A stretch of DNA of 64,000 nt from Gammaproteobacteria bacterium (GCA_022599775.1 JAHZLQ010000041.1:19627-83626); one strand, 5' to 3'. Positions 17,253 through 27,730 are shown, numbered from the stretch's first letter. A program made the numbers and translations. Notes: generated from the letters alone by a model not told the origin.

Positions 17253-19501
17253 GCCGCCTCGGCGGGTTGCAGACGAACCGGAATCGACTTGGAGGTGGGC
17301 GTACGCGCGCGGTCGGCGTAGCTGTCGAGCGGCACCAGCGGATTGGTTTCCGGATAATAGCTGGCGATGCAGCCGGCGGGGATGTCGAACTCGATCAGCA
17401 GAAAGCGTCGGGCGAAGCGCTCGCCGTCGTGCCAGACCGAGACGATGTCGACCCATTGCCCGGCCTGCAGCGCGAAGCGCTCCAGATCCTGTTTGCTGAT
17501 GAAGCACACGCGGCGGTGGCCGGAAACGCCGCGATAGCGATCCTCCAGCCCGTAGATCGTGGTGTTGTACTGATCGTGACTGCGCATCGTCATCAGTCGC
17601 AGCGGCGCGCTGCCGGCGAGGGCGCGCGGAATCGCGTGCACGCAGAACACCGCCTTGCCGGCGGCGTTGTGCCAACGCCGCTCCGCCGCCGCGTTGCCGA
17701 GATAAAAGCCGCCCGGCTGATGCACGCGCTCGTTGAAATGCATAAAGCCGTCGACCACTTCGGCGATCTTGTCGCGAATGCGCTTGTAGTCCTCGATCAG
17801 CCACAGCCACGGCGTCTTGCTGTGCGGCAGCGTCATCGCGGCGAGGTGCGCGACGATCGCCGGTTCGCTGAGCAAGCTGCCGGACACCGGCGGATTGATG
17901 CCGCCGGACAGGTGCACCATGCTCATCGAATCCTCGACCGTGACGCTCTGCACCCCACCGGCCTGCACGTCGATCTCGGTGCGGCCCAGACACGGCAGGA
18001 TCAACGCCTGGCGGCCATGCACCAGATGCGAACGATTGAGCTTGGTCGAGACATGGACCGTCAGCTCGCACTGACGCAGGGCCTGCGCGGTGCGTACGGT
18101 GTCCGGCGAGGCGGCGGCGAAGTTGCCGCCCATCGCGAAGAACAGCTTGGCTTCGCCTCGCAGCATCGCCTCGATCGAGCCGACCACGTCATGCCCGTGC
18201 TGGCGCGGCGGCTCGAAATCGAAGGCGCGGCCGAGCCGGTCGAGAAAGGCCTCGCTGGGCTGCTCGTAAATGCCCATGGTGCGATCACCCTGCACATTCG
18301 AATGGCCGCGTACCGGGCAGGCGCCGGCGCCCGGCTTGCCGAGATTGCCGCGCAGCAGCAGCAGATTGACGATGGTCTGAATCGTGGCGACGCCGTGCTT
18401 GTGCTGCGTGATGCCCATGCCCCAGCAGGCGATCGTCGCATTGGACGCGCGATACACCGCCGCGGCTTCCTCGATCTGTGTGCGCGACAGACCGGACTCG
18501 AGCTCGATCACGGTCCAGTCCTCGGCCAGCACGTCGGCCCGCAGCGCCTCGAAGCCAGTGCAGTGCTCGGCGATGAAGGCCTGGTCGATCTCACCGCTTT
18601 CGAGCACCGATTTCATCAGGCCCTTGAGCGCCGCCAGATCGCCACCGATGCGCGGCTGATAGTAGTGGCTGGCGATCGGTGTGGCGCCGCCGGTGAGCAT
18701 GTCCACCGGGCTCTGCGGATTGGCGAATCGCTCCAGACCGCGCTCGCGCAAGGGGTTGAACACCACGATGCGGCAACCGCGACGCGAGGCCTCGCGCAAC
18801 TCGCCGAGCATGCGCGGGTGATTGGTGCCGGGATTCTGGCCGAAGATGAAGATCGCCTCGGCCTTGTGGAAATCGTCGAGCGTGACCGTGCCCTTGCCGC
18901 TGCCGATCTGTTCGCCCAGCGCAACACCGGACGGCTCGTGACACATGTTCGAGCAGTCCGGCAGGTTGTTGGTGCCGAATTCGCGCACGAACAGCTGGTA
19001 CAGAAACGCCGCCTCGTTGGAGGTGCGGCCGGAGGTGTAGAACAGGGCCTGATCCGGGCTGTCCAGCGCATTCAGGTGACGTGCGACGATGGCGAAGGCC
19101 TCGTCCCAGTCCACCGGGCGATAGTGCCCGCCCGCGCCGTCCGCGTCGGCCCCGTCATAGAACATCGGATGGGTCAGCCGGCCCTGCGCTTCGAGGAAGT
19201 AGTCGTCATGCGCGGCCAGCGACTCGATGCTGTGCTGCGCGAAGAATTCGGGCGGCACCGTGCGGCGCGTGGCTTCCGCCGCCACCGCCTTGACGCCGTT
19301 CTCGCAGAACTCGAACGTGGAATGCTGGTTCTTGTCCGGCCAGGCGCAACCGGGGCAATCGAAGCCGTCCGGCTGATTGGCCTTGAGCAAGGTGGTAGCG
19401 CCACGACCGACGATGCCCTGCTCGCTGATGTGACGGAACGAACTGGCCAATGCGCCCCAGCCGCCAGCGGGGCCCTTGTAGGTCTTGACCTGCTTTTCCA
19501 T
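17249..19501 (-). CDS. Molybdopterin oxidoreductase alpha subunit, FdhF/YdeP family
   Basis: 750 residues starting MEKQVKTYKGPAGGWGAL; residues upstream in the open frame overlap aceE antisense and are excluded. Family signatures: DCPGCAWPDKNQHSTFEFCENG near the N-terminus, YTSGRTSNEAAFLYQLFVREFGTNNLPDCSNMCHEPSG, and the C-terminal molydopterin-dinucleotide-binding domain ending in ASYYPETNPLVPL. This subfamily lacks the selenocysteine and the four-cysteine [4Fe-4S] ligand set of classical formate dehydrogenases. In E. coli, YdeP is linked to acid resistance; the reaction is not firmly known. Coupled to fdhD, which would sulphurate its cofactor. Confidence 0.9.
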   Translation of the reverse strand: MEKQVKTYKGPAGGWGALASSFRHISEQGIVGRGATTLLKANQPDGFDCPGCAWPDKNQHSTFEFCENGVKAVAAEATRRTVPPEFFAQHSIESLAAHDDYFLEAQGRLTHPMFYDGADADGAGGHYRPVDWDEAFAIVARHLNALDSPDQALFYTSGRTSNEAAFLYQLFVREFGTNNLPDCSNMCHEPSGVALGEQIGSGKGTVTLDDFHKAEAIFIFGQNPGTNHPRMLGELREASRRGCRIVVFNPLRERGLERFANPQSPVDMLTGGATPIASHYYQPRIGGDLAALKGLMKSVLESGEIDQAFIAEHCTGFEALRADVLAEDWTVIELESGLSRTQIEEAAAVYRASNATIACWGMGITQHKHGVATIQTIVNLLLLRGNLGKPGAGACPVRGHSNVQGDRTMGIYEQPSEAFLDRLGRAFDFEPPRQHGHDVVGSIEAMLRGEAKLFFAMGGNFAAASPDTVRTAQALRQCELTVHVSTKLNRSHLVHGRQALILPCLGRTEIDVQAGGVQSVTVEDSMSMVHLSGGINPPVSGSLLSEPAIVAHLAAMTLPHSKTPWLWLIEDYKRIRDKIAEVVDGFMHFNERVHQPGGFYLGNAAAERRWHNAAGKAVFCVHAIPRALAGSAPLRLMTMRSHDQYNTTIYGLEDRYRGVSGHRRVCFISKQDLERFALQAGQWVDIVSVWHDGERFARRFLLIEFDIPAGCIASYYPETNPLVPLDSYADRARTPTSKSIPVRLQPAEAA

Positions 19502-19560
19502 CGTCAACTCCGGTATTCGCTCCCCCCGCGCTGGAAGTATAGGCGCAGGTCCGCACAGCT

Positions 19561-22257
19561 TCAGCGAGTCCAGGACGCTCCGGGGTCGTTGTTGCGGCCG
19601 TAACGTTCGCGCGCCGCCTGCAGCGTGGCTGCGTCCACCGCCGCTTCGGCATGCAGCGAATCCAGCGCGGCAATCACGATGGACGCGGCATCCACCTCGA
19701 AGAATTCGCGCAAGGCCGCACGGGTGTCGCTGCGGCCGAAACCGTCGGTGCCGAGCGTGACGTAGCGGTTCGGAACGAAGGCCCGAATCAGCTCCGGCAG
19801 CGCGCGAACATAATCGCTGGCGGCAACGACCGGGCCAGTCGCGTGCTGCAACAGGCGTGACACACGCGACAGCCCGGGCGCCCCGCCATACCGCACGGCA
19901 CGTTCGCAGGCGATCCCCTCGCGCTGCAATTCGGTATAGCTGGTCACGCTCCAGACATCGGCTGCGACGTTCCAATGTGCCGACAGCCAGTCGCGCGCCT
20001 TGAGCACCTCGCTCATGATCGCACCCGAACCCAGCAGCTGGACCTGGGCATCTTTCGCCGCTCCCGGCAGGCGGTACAGGCCGCCGAGAATCGACGAACG
20101 CAGGTCTTCGCCGTCCGGCATCGAAGGCTGCGCATCGTTGGCGTTCATGACCGTGAGGTAATAGAACACGTCGTTCTGCTCGGCCAGCATCTCGCGCATG
20201 CCGTGTTCGACAATCACCGCCACTTCGTAGGCGAAGGCCGGATCCCAGGCGCGGCAGTTCGGCACCGCCGAGAACGACAGGTGGCTTTGTCCGTCCTGAT
20301 GCTGCAGCCCTTCCCCGCCCAGGGTGGTCCGGCCCGAAGTCGCGCCGATCAGGAAGCCGCGCGCGCGCTGGTCACCGGCCGCCCAGATGAAATCGCCGAC
20401 GCGCTGGTAGCCGAACATCGAGTAGTAGATGTAGAACGGCAGCATCGGCTTGTCGTGCACGCTGTAGCTGGTGGCCGCGGCGATCCACGAGGAAATCGCG
20501 CCGGCTTCGGAAATGCCTTCCTCCAGAATCTGGCCGGATTTTTCCTCGCGGTAATACAGCATCGTGCCCATGTCCTCGGGCTCGTACATCTGGCCGTGCG
20601 GCGCGTAGATGCCGACCTGACGGAACAGGTTGGCCATGCCGAAGGTGCGTGCCTCGTCGGCGACGATCGGCACGATGCGAGAACCGAGTTTCTTGTCCTT
20701 GAGCAGGCCGCCGAGCATGCGCACGAAGGCCATGGTGGTCGACATCGCCTTGCCATCGGCCTGCAATGCGAACTTGGCGAACGATGCCAGCGCCGGCACC
20801 GCCAGCACCTCGGCGGACTGCCGGCGACGCCGCGGCAGGTGCCCCCCGAGCGCTTCGCGGCGCTGTTGCAGATAGCGCAGTTCGGCGCTGTTCTCGGCCG
20901 GCTTGTAGAACTCCAGCTTTTCGACCTGTTCGTCACTCAGCGGCAGGCCGAAACGGTCCCGAAAGTCCTTGAGGCTTTCGATCTCCACTTTCTTGTTCTG
21001 GTGCGTGGTCATGCGGCCCTGTCCGGCCGTGCCCATGCCGTAACCCTTCATGGTCTTGGCCAGGATCACGGTGGGCTGACCACGATGCGCGGCTGCGGCC
21101 GCATAGGCCGCGTAGAGCTTCTTGACGTCGTGCCCGCCGCGCTTGAGGCGTTCGACTTCCTCGTCGCTCATATTCGCGACCAGAGCCTTGAGTTCCGGCG
21201 TCTGCGAAAAGAAGCGCTCGCGGTTGTAGGCACCGTCGTTGGCCGAGAAGGTCTGGAACTGCCCGTCCACGGTTTCGGCGAAGGCGCGCAGCAGTTCGCC
21301 CTGGGTGTCGCGCGCGAACAGCACGTCCCAGTCCGAGCCCCACAGCACCTTGATCACGTTCCAGCCGGCGCCGAGGAACAGGGCTTCGAGTTCGTCGATG
21401 ATGCGGCTGTTGCCGCGCACCGGCCCGTCCAGGCGCTGCAGATTGCAGTTGACGACAAACGTCAGGTTGTCGAGGCGTTCGCGCGCGGCCAGCGACAGCG
21501 CGCCGATCGATTCGGGTTCGTCCATTTCGCCGTCGCCGAAGAAGCCCCAGACCCGGCGGCCGGCGGTCTCCTGCAGTCCACGGTCCTGCAGATAGCGCAT
21601 GAAGCGCGCGTGATAGATCGCGCTGATCGGGCCCAGGCCCATGGAACCGGTCGGAAACTGCCAGAAATCCGGCATCAGCCAGGGATGCGGATAGGAACAC
21701 AGGCCGTGGCCGGCGATTTCCTGCCGATAGTTGTCGAGATGCGCTTCGTCGAGGTGGCCTTCCAGCCAGGCGCGCGCGTACACGCCGGGCGAGGAATGCG
21801 GCTGGAAGAACACCAGGTCCTCGCCTTCGGCATGGCCGGCGGCCTTGAAGAAATGGTTGAAACCGACCTCGAACAGCTCCGCCGCCGAGGCGTAGCTGGC
21901 GATGTGGCCGCCCAGCTCGGCGCTGGTCTTGTTGGCACGCACCACCATCGCCAGCGCGTTCCAGCGGATCGCGCCCATCAGCTTGTCTTCGAGTCGGGTG
22001 TCGCCCGGATAGGCTGGCTGCGCCTCCACCGGAATGGTGTTTCGGTACGGCGTGATGCGCGCACGCCCGGACTGCACGCCGCGCGTCAGCGCGTGGTCGG
22101 CGAGCCGGTCGAACAGGTACTGCGCACGCGCCTTGCCGTGCACACGCACCACCGCGTCGAAGGCTTCGAGCCATTCGCGGGTTTCTTCGGTGTCGGCGTC
22201 GGCACCGCCAGCGGCGGCCGACAGCACGACTTCGGCGCCCGTGGGCAGGTCGTTCAT
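19561..22257 (-). CDS. aceE: Pyruvate dehydrogenase E1 component, homodimeric type
   Basis: 898 residues, as in E. coli AceE (887). Thiamine diphosphate motif GDGEMDEPESIG followed 26 residues on by NCN; SRVSRLLQHATGPVVAASDY region and YVTLGTDGFGRSDTRAALREFFEVD at the C-terminus are the transketolase C-domain. It decarboxylates pyruvate and acetylates the lipoyl domain of AceF. aceF and lpd are not adjacent, which is unusual for this gene. A 16-bp perfect hairpin lies just upstream of its start. Confidence 0.96.
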   Translation of the reverse strand: MNDLPTGAEVVLSAAAGGADADTEETREWLEAFDAVVRVHGKARAQYLFDRLADHALTRGVQSGRARITPYRNTIPVEAQPAYPGDTRLEDKLMGAIRWNALAMVVRANKTSAELGGHIASYASAAELFEVGFNHFFKAAGHAEGEDLVFFQPHSSPGVYARAWLEGHLDEAHLDNYRQEIAGHGLCSYPHPWLMPDFWQFPTGSMGLGPISAIYHARFMRYLQDRGLQETAGRRVWGFFGDGEMDEPESIGALSLAARERLDNLTFVVNCNLQRLDGPVRGNSRIIDELEALFLGAGWNVIKVLWGSDWDVLFARDTQGELLRAFAETVDGQFQTFSANDGAYNRERFFSQTPELKALVANMSDEEVERLKRGGHDVKKLYAAYAAAAAHRGQPTVILAKTMKGYGMGTAGQGRMTTHQNKKVEIESLKDFRDRFGLPLSDEQVEKLEFYKPAENSAELRYLQQRREALGGHLPRRRRQSAEVLAVPALASFAKFALQADGKAMSTTMAFVRMLGGLLKDKKLGSRIVPIVADEARTFGMANLFRQVGIYAPHGQMYEPEDMGTMLYYREEKSGQILEEGISEAGAISSWIAAATSYSVHDKPMLPFYIYYSMFGYQRVGDFIWAAGDQRARGFLIGATSGRTTLGGEGLQHQDGQSHLSFSAVPNCRAWDPAFAYEVAVIVEHGMREMLAEQNDVFYYLTVMNANDAQPSMPDGEDLRSSILGGLYRLPGAAKDAQVQLLGSGAIMSEVLKARDWLSAHWNVAADVWSVTSYTELQREGIACERAVRYGGAPGLSRVSRLLQHATGPVVAASDYVRALPELIRAFVPNRYVTLGTDGFGRSDTRAALREFFEVDAASIVIAALDSLHAEAAVDAATLQAARERYGRNNDPGASWTR

Positions 22258-22303
22258 GATGAGTTCTGAGCCAAGAGTCTGGCGGCGATTCTATGCCGAG
22301 GCA

Positions 22304-22340
22304 CCGCGCCTTGCTGACAACGAATGTCAGCAAGGCGCGG
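22304..22340. repeat. Perfect 16-bp hairpin between aceE and uvrB
   Basis: Arms CCGCGCCTTGCTGACA (22304-22319) and its exact reverse complement (22325-22340) enclose the loop ACGAA. It sits in the 140-bp divergent promoter region, 47 bp from aceE and 58 bp from uvrB. There is no U tract in either direction, so an operator or cruciform/RNA regulatory element is more likely than a terminator. Confidence 0.7.
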
Positions 22341-22397
22341 TATCCTTTTGTGTTCTTCAATTTTGGCCGGTTCCCACCGGCAAGGAACCCGCTGCCG

Positions 22398-24452
22398 ATG
22401 GCACGAGACCTCAGCGAAGCACAGCTCGCGCGCCTGGCCCGGCGCGACAACATCCCGTTCCAGCTGAAAGCCGACTGGGCGCCGGCCGGTGATCAGCCGA
22501 CGGCGATCCAGGGCCTCACCGGCGGGCTCCAGGACGGACTCAGCCACCAGACGCTGCTGGGCGTGACCGGCTCCGGCAAGACCTACACGATTGCCAACGT
22601 CATCCAGCAATTGCAGCGGCCAACCATGATCATGGCGCCGAACAAGACGCTGGCGGCGCAGCTCTACGGCGAGTTCAAGGAATTCTTTCCGGACAATGCG
22701 GTGGAGTATTTCGTCTCCTACTACGACTACTACCAGCCGGAAGCCTACGTTCCGTCCACCGATACCTTCATCGAGAAGGACAGCTCGATCAACGACCACA
22801 TCGAACAGATGCGGCTGTCGGCGACCAAGGCGCTGCTGGAGCGGCGCGACGTGATCATCGTCGCCTCGGTATCGGCGATCTACGGCCTCGGCGACCCCGA
22901 AGCCTACGCGACCATGCGCCTGCACCTCGACAAGGGCGACATCATCGGCCAGCGCGAGATCATCCGCCGCCTCACCGAGATGCAGTACACGCGCAATGAC
23001 ATGGAGCTCAAGCGCGGCACCTACCGCGTGCGCGGCGAGATCATCGACGTACATCCGGCCGAATCCGACGACGAGGCGGTGCGCATCGAGCTGTTCGACG
23101 ACGAAGTGGAGTCCCTGTCGTTCTTCGACCCGCTGACCGGCGAATCCCTGCGCCGCGTGCCGCGCCTGACGATCTACGCCAAGTCGCACTACGTGACGCC
23201 GCGCGAACGCCTACTGGCCACCTTCGACGCGATTCGCGAGGAATTGCGCGAACGCCTCAAGTACCAGCGCGAGAACGGCAAGCTGCTGGAGGCGCAGCGC
23301 CTGGAGCAGCGCACCACCTTCGACCTGGAGATGATCCGCGAGATCGGCTACTGCTCAGGCATCGAGAACTACTCGCGCTACCTGTCCGGTCGCGGCCCAG
23401 GCGAACCGCCGCCCTGTTTGCTCGACTACCTGCCGCCGGACGCGCTGATGGTGCTGGATGAATCGCATGTCACGGTTCCGCAGATCGGCGCGATGTACAA
23501 GGGCGACCGCTCGCGCAAGGAAACTCTGGTCGAATACGGCTTCCGCCTGCCCAGCGCGATGGACAACCGGCCGCTGCGCTTCGACGAATTCGAACGCATC
23601 GTGCCGCAGACCATCTTCGTCTCCGCCACGCCCGGCCCCTACGAGGCGCAGCACGCGCAGCAGGTGGTCGAACAGGTCGTGCGCCCCACCGGCCTGATCG
23701 ATCCCGAAGTGGAAATCCGTCCCGCCGGCACGCAGGTCGACGACGTGCTCGGCGAAATCCGCCTGCGCGCCGAACTCGGCGAACGCGTGCTGATCACCGT
23801 GCTGACCAAGCGCATGGCCGAGGACCTGACCGACTACCTGCACGAACACAGCGTCAAGGTGCGCTACATGCACTCCGACGTGGACACCGTGGAGCGCGCC
23901 GAAATCATCCGCGACCTGCGCCTGGGCCTGTTCGACGTGCTGGTCGGCATCAATCTGCTGCGCGAGGGCCTGGACCTGCCGGAAGTTTCGCTGGTGGCGA
24001 TCATGGATGCCGACAAGGAAGGTTTCCTGCGCTCGGAGCGCTCGCTGATCCAGACCATCGGCCGCGCCGCGCGCCACCTGCGCGGCAAGGCGATCCTCTA
24101 CGCCGACGAAATCACCAAGTCGATGCGCAGCGCCATCGACGAAACCGACCGTCGCCGCGACAAACAGCGCGCCCACAACGCCGCACACGGCATCACGCCC
24201 AAGGGCATCGAGAAGCGCATCGGTGACATCCTCAAGGCCGGCTACGAGGAAATCTCCGTGGCCGCCGGGCTCAAGGCCGCCGAGAAGCGCGGCGAGTACG
24301 GCGACATCTCGCCGGACAAGCTTGCCAAGATGATCAAGCAGCTCGAAAAGGACATGTTCAAGGCGGCGCAGAACCTGGAGTTCGAAAAGGCCGCCTCGCT
24401 GCGCGACCAGATCAAGAAGGCGCGCGAACAGGTGCTGGTCAACGCCGCCTGA
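22398..24452 (+). CDS. uvrB: Excinuclease ABC subunit B
   Basis: 684 residues from the ATG at 22398 (AAGGA 12 nt upstream). Walker [11 protein letters not shown]; the beta-hairpin [21 protein letters not shown] that clamps [16 protein letters not shown] (Walker B/DEAD region); helicase motif [12 protein letters not shown]; and the C-terminal UVR motif (about 645-680) that binds UvrC. UvrB verifies damage in nucleotide excision repair. The upstream in-frame extension covers the hairpin and is not used. No match to a LexA box was found. Confidence 0.96.
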   Translation: MARDLSEAQLARLARRDNIPFQLKADWAPAGDQPTAIQGLTGGLQDGLSHQTLLGVTGSGKTYTIANVIQQLQRPTMIMAPNKTLAAQLYGEFKEFFPDNAVEYFVSYYDYYQPEAYVPSTDTFIEKDSSINDHIEQMRLSATKALLERRDVIIVASVSAIYGLGDPEAYATMRLHLDKGDIIGQREIIRRLTEMQYTRNDMELKRGTYRVRGEIIDVHPAESDDEAVRIELFDDEVESLSFFDPLTGESLRRVPRLTIYAKSHYVTPRERLLATFDAIREELRERLKYQRENGKLLEAQRLEQRTTFDLEMIREIGYCSGIENYSRYLSGRGPGEPPPCLLDYLPPDALMVLDESHVTVPQIGAMYKGDRSRKETLVEYGFRLPSAMDNRPLRFDEFERIVPQTIFVSATPGPYEAQHAQQVVEQVVRPTGLIDPEVEIRPAGTQVDDVLGEIRLRAELGERVLITVLTKRMAEDLTDYLHEHSVKVRYMHSDVDTVERAEIIRDLRLGLFDVLVGINLLREGLDLPEVSLVAIMDADKEGFLRSERSLIQTIGRAARHLRGKAILYADEITKSMRSAIDETDRRRDKQRAHNAAHGITPKGIEKRIGDILKAGYEEISVAAGLKAAEKRGEYGDISPDKLAKMIKQLEKDMFKAAQNLEFEKAASLRDQIKKAREQVLVNAA

Positions 24453-24533
24453 TCGGGCTCGCGCGCAGAAGACGCACCACCGATCGTTCAGAAGTCCTAA
24501 ACTACCCCGCCGAAAAACGAGACGGGGACCCGA

Positions 24534-25988
24534 ATGACCGCATTGTCGCGCACGCTTGGCCTGAGCCTGGCTGCTCTGCTCACCCTCCTGCCGACACTGG
24601 CATTCGCCGCGGAATCCGCGATCTCGCACGACCACACCGACCACTGGATCGGCTGGCTCTGCGTCGCGATGTTCGTGGTCGCCTACGCGCTGGTCGTCGC
24701 CGAGGAATGGCTCAAGCTGCGCAAGTCCATCCCCGTGCTGCTCGCCGCCGGCGCCATCTGGATACTGATCGGCTACCTCTACACGCAGCTTGGCGACACC
24801 GCCTACGTCGAGGAAACCGTCGAGCACAGCCTGCTCGAATACGGCGAGCTGTTCCTGTTCCTGCTGGTGGCGATGACCTACATCAACACCCTCGAAGAAC
24901 GAAACGTCTTCGACGCCCTGCACGGCTGGCTGGTGTCTCGCGGCTTCTCGCTGCGCACGATCTACTGGCTGACCGGCCTGCTGTCGTTCTTCATCTCGCC
25001 GGTCGCCGACAACATGACCACGGCGCTGGTGATGTCCTCGGTCGCGATGGCGGTCGGCCAGGGCCGGCCGAAATTCGTCGTCGTCGCCTGCATCAACATC
25101 GTGGTCGCGGCCAATGCCGGCGGCGCCTGGAGCCCGTTCGGCGACATCACCACGCTGATGGTCTGGCAGAAGGGCAAGGTCGGTGCCCTGGAATTCCTGG
25201 CGCTGTTCCTGCCATCGATCGTCAACTGGCTGGTGCCGGCCGCGCTGATGTCGCTGGCCGTGCCGCGCGAGGTACCCGAAGCGTTCAAGGACGCGCCGCG
25301 CGTCAAGCCGGGCGGCTATGTTGTGATCGGCCTGTTCGTGTTCACGATCGTCATGACGATCACGGCGCACAGCCTGTTCCATCTGCCGGCCGTGGTCGGA
25401 ATGATGGCCGGACTCGGCCTGCTCAAGCTGTTCGGCTCCTTCCTCAACCGCCGCGACATGCGCGAGATCAGCTTCCTCGAAGAAGGCGGGATGCGCCCCG
25501 ACACTGCGCCGCAAAGAACCTCGGCGCACCCCTTCAACGTCTTTGAACAGGTGGCGCGTGCCGAATGGGACACGCTGCTGTTTTTCTACGGCATCATCCT
25601 GTGCGTCGGCGGGCTCGGCACGCTGGGCTATCTCGCCGTGGGTTCCGAGGCCATGTACACCGGGCTGGGCGCCACCAAGGCCAATGTCATCGTCGGCTTC
25701 GCCTCGGCGATCATCGACAATATCCCGGTGATGTACGCCGTACTGACGATGGACCCGGTGATGTCGCACGGCCAATGGCTGCTGGTGACGCTGACGGCCG
25801 GCGTCGGCGGATCACTGCTGTCGATCGGTTCGGCGGCCGGCGTCGCCGTCATGGGCCAGGCGCATGGGCAGTACACGTTTTTCGCCCACCTGCGCTGGTC
25901 CTGGGCGATCGTGCTCGGCTATGTCGCCAGCATCCTGGTGCACTTCTGGGTCAACGCGGCCGCGTTCACGGTGATCGCGGCGCCCTGA
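24534..25988 (+). CDS. nhaD: NhaD-type sodium/proton antiporter
   Basis: 484 residues. An N-terminal cleavable signal (AALLTLLPTLAFAAE) is followed by about 12 membrane segments of the ion-transporter (IT) superfamily. The motif SFFISPVADNMTTALVMSSVA and AGGAWSPFGDITTLMVW match NhaD family cores, with the second half repeat ASAIIDNIPVMYAVL. NhaD exchanges sodium (or lithium) for protons at alkaline pH. It is convergent with the Mrp-like operon 35 bp away, so two sodium/proton systems sit together. Confidence 0.92.
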   Translation: MTALSRTLGLSLAALLTLLPTLAFAAESAISHDHTDHWIGWLCVAMFVVAYALVVAEEWLKLRKSIPVLLAAGAIWILIGYLYTQLGDTAYVEETVEHSLLEYGELFLFLLVAMTYINTLEERNVFDALHGWLVSRGFSLRTIYWLTGLLSFFISPVADNMTTALVMSSVAMAVGQGRPKFVVVACINIVVAANAGGAWSPFGDITTLMVWQKGKVGALEFLALFLPSIVNWLVPAALMSLAVPREVPEAFKDAPRVKPGGYVVIGLFVFTIVMTITAHSLFHLPAVVGMMAGLGLLKLFGSFLNRRDMREISFLEEGGMRPDTAPQRTSAHPFNVFEQVARAEWDTLLFFYGIILCVGGLGTLGYLAVGSEAMYTGLGATKANVIVGFASAIIDNIPVMYAVLTMDPVMSHGQWLLVTLTAGVGGSLLSIGSAAGVAVMGQAHGQYTFFAHLRWSWAIVLGYVASILVHFWVNAAAFTVIAAP

Positions 25989-26023
25989 GCGGACGCCCCG
26001 CGAGTCGCCTCAGGACAACGGCG

Positions 26024-27730
26024 CTACGAGCGTCCCAACAGGAAGGACAGCATCAGCAGCACGGCCAGGGCGCCCGTCACCCAGGCGGTGATCGAACCGG
26101 TGCTTTGATGCCCGATCAGGCCGGCGCCGTGACGCTGCACCTGCCCGACCCTCGCCAAGCTGCGACGAGCGAGGTTTCCCAGCAGACCCTGCCAGGCCGC
26201 GCCCAAGCGATCGAGGCCACGCAAGGCCACGCCGACCAGGGCCGGCGCCGCACGGCGGTAGATCCAGTCGCTATCGAGGTTCAGCGATCGAATCTCCGGC
26301 GGATACCAGCCGCGGCGATACAGGAAGGCGAAGCCCGCCGCGGCGAACAGCAGCAACTGCAACTGCGTGATCACGTGGCCGGCGGTGTACGGCGAGTACG
26401 CCACTGCGTACGGCAACAGATCGTAGAGCGGCTGCGGATACACGCCGATTCCGATACACAGGAAAGCCGCCGCCCCCATCGCCAGCAACATGTTGCTCGG
26501 CGCCTCCTGGCAACGCTTGCCGGAGTCGTGCGCGAAGAACGAGAAGAATGGGATCTTGATGCCGGAATGGTCGAGCACGCCCGCCGAAGCAAACAGCAGA
26601 ATCAGCCACGGCAGCCACAGATGCTCCTCCCCGGCGGCCGACAGGATCATCGACTTGGTGACAAAGCCGGAGGTCAGCGGAAACGCCGAGATCGAGACCG
26701 AGCCGACGATGCACAGCCCCGCCGTCCACGGCATCGATTTGTAGAGCCCACCGAGTTCCGAGGCCTTGACCGTACCGACGCGGTACAGCACCGCGCCCAT
26801 CGCCATGAACAGCAGCGACTTGTAGATGATGTGCGCAAAGGCATGCGCCGCGGCGCCGTTGATCGCCAGATCGGTGCCGATGCCGATGCCGCAGACCATG
26901 AAACCGAGCTGGTTGTTGAGACTGTAGGACAGCACGCGCCGCAGGTCGTTTTCGATGACCGCGAAGAAGATCGGGAACAGCGTCATCGCCGCGCCGATCC
27001 AGATCAGGATTTCGGTGCCCGCGAAGCCACGGGCCAGCGCATAGACCGCGAGCTTGGTGGTGAAGATCGAAAGCACCACGGTACCGGTGACGGTGGCTTC
27101 CGGATAGGCGTCCTGCAGCCAGTTGTGCAGCAGCGGGAACGCACATTTGACGCCGATTGCGACCAGCATCATCAGCGAGCCCGGTTCATCGAGCGTCATC
27201 CGCTCGAAGGCGAGATCACCGGTCGCCGTGTAACGCATCACGATCCCGGACAGCAGCAGCACGCCGGCGCCAGCCTGCACCAGCAGATAGCGCATGCCCA
27301 CGTGATAGGCCCGTTCGGTACGCCGCGCCCAGATCAGGAACACCGACGAAATCGCCGTCAGTTCCCAATGCAGCAGCATGGTGATGAGATCGCCCGCGAG
27401 CACCGCGCCGACCGCCGCGCCGGCATAGACCAGGGTGCTGGCATGCTGCAGGACATCACGCAGATGCCAAGCGTAGACCGCCGAGATCAGCGCCGCGATA
27501 TGGAAGATCAGCGCAAAGATGAAGGCCAGCTTGTCGACGCGCAGCGTGACCAGATCCAGACCGAACAACACCGCCCGCCCGCTCTCGCCATCCGGCAGAC
27601 AGCACAGCAGCACCAGGCTTGCCGCCGGCAGTGCCAGACTCATGATGCGACGCGGCAGTGGCCCCAGCAGCGGCAGCAGCAGGCCACCGATAATCAGCAG
27701 CAGTGCCGGGTTGGCCCACCACTCAGTCAT
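26024..27730 (-). CDS. Third Mrp/complex I antiporter-like subunit (MrpD/NuoN type)
   Basis: 568 residues with about 14 membrane segments. The proton-channel residues of this superfamily are kept: Glu in LLHWELTAIS (helix 5) and Lys in GVKCAFPLLHNWL (helix 7) and FTTKLAVYALAR (helix 8). It has a C-terminal extension of about 100 residues (after EIRSLNLDSDWIYRRAAP) ending in a last helix, as NuoL-like proteins often do. It closes the Mrp-like operon; the start is 7 bp inside the preceding gene. Likely adds a third ion path to the complex; this is inference. Confidence 0.85.
   Translation of the reverse strand: MTEWWANPALLLIIGGLLLPLLGPLPRRIMSLALPAASLVLLCCLPDGESGRAVLFGLDLVTLRVDKLAFIFALIFHIAALISAVYAWHLRDVLQHASTLVYAGAAVGAVLAGDLITMLLHWELTAISSVFLIWARRTERAYHVGMRYLLVQAGAGVLLLSGIVMRYTATGDLAFERMTLDEPGSLMMLVAIGVKCAFPLLHNWLQDAYPEATVTGTVVLSIFTTKLAVYALARGFAGTEILIWIGAAMTLFPIFFAVIENDLRRVLSYSLNNQLGFMVCGIGIGTDLAINGAAAHAFAHIIYKSLLFMAMGAVLYRVGTVKASELGGLYKSMPWTAGLCIVGSVSISAFPLTSGFVTKSMILSAAGEEHLWLPWLILLFASAGVLDHSGIKIPFFSFFAHDSGKRCQEAPSNMLLAMGAAAFLCIGIGVYPQPLYDLLPYAVAYSPYTAGHVITQLQLLLFAAAGFAFLYRRGWYPPEIRSLNLDSDWIYRRAAPALVGVALRGLDRLGAAWQGLLGNLARRSLARVGQVQRHGAGLIGHQSTGSITAWVTGALAVLLMLSFLLGRS

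Noticed and set aside
17013..18071. 352-residue frame extending the small winged-helix gene upstream
   Set aside because: The upstream part is a shadow of the molybdopterin oxidoreductase; the GTGA overlap marks the real start.
19975..22269. 764-residue plus-strand frame opposite aceE
   Set aside because: Antisense shadow; low-complexity composition and no motif.
22314..22330. LexA box in the uvrB promoter (CTG...CAG within the hairpin)
   Set aside because: Spacing is 11 nt, not the 10 of the enterobacterial box, and it is fully explained by the hairpin; nor does it match the Xanthomonas-type TTAG-N6-ACTA form.
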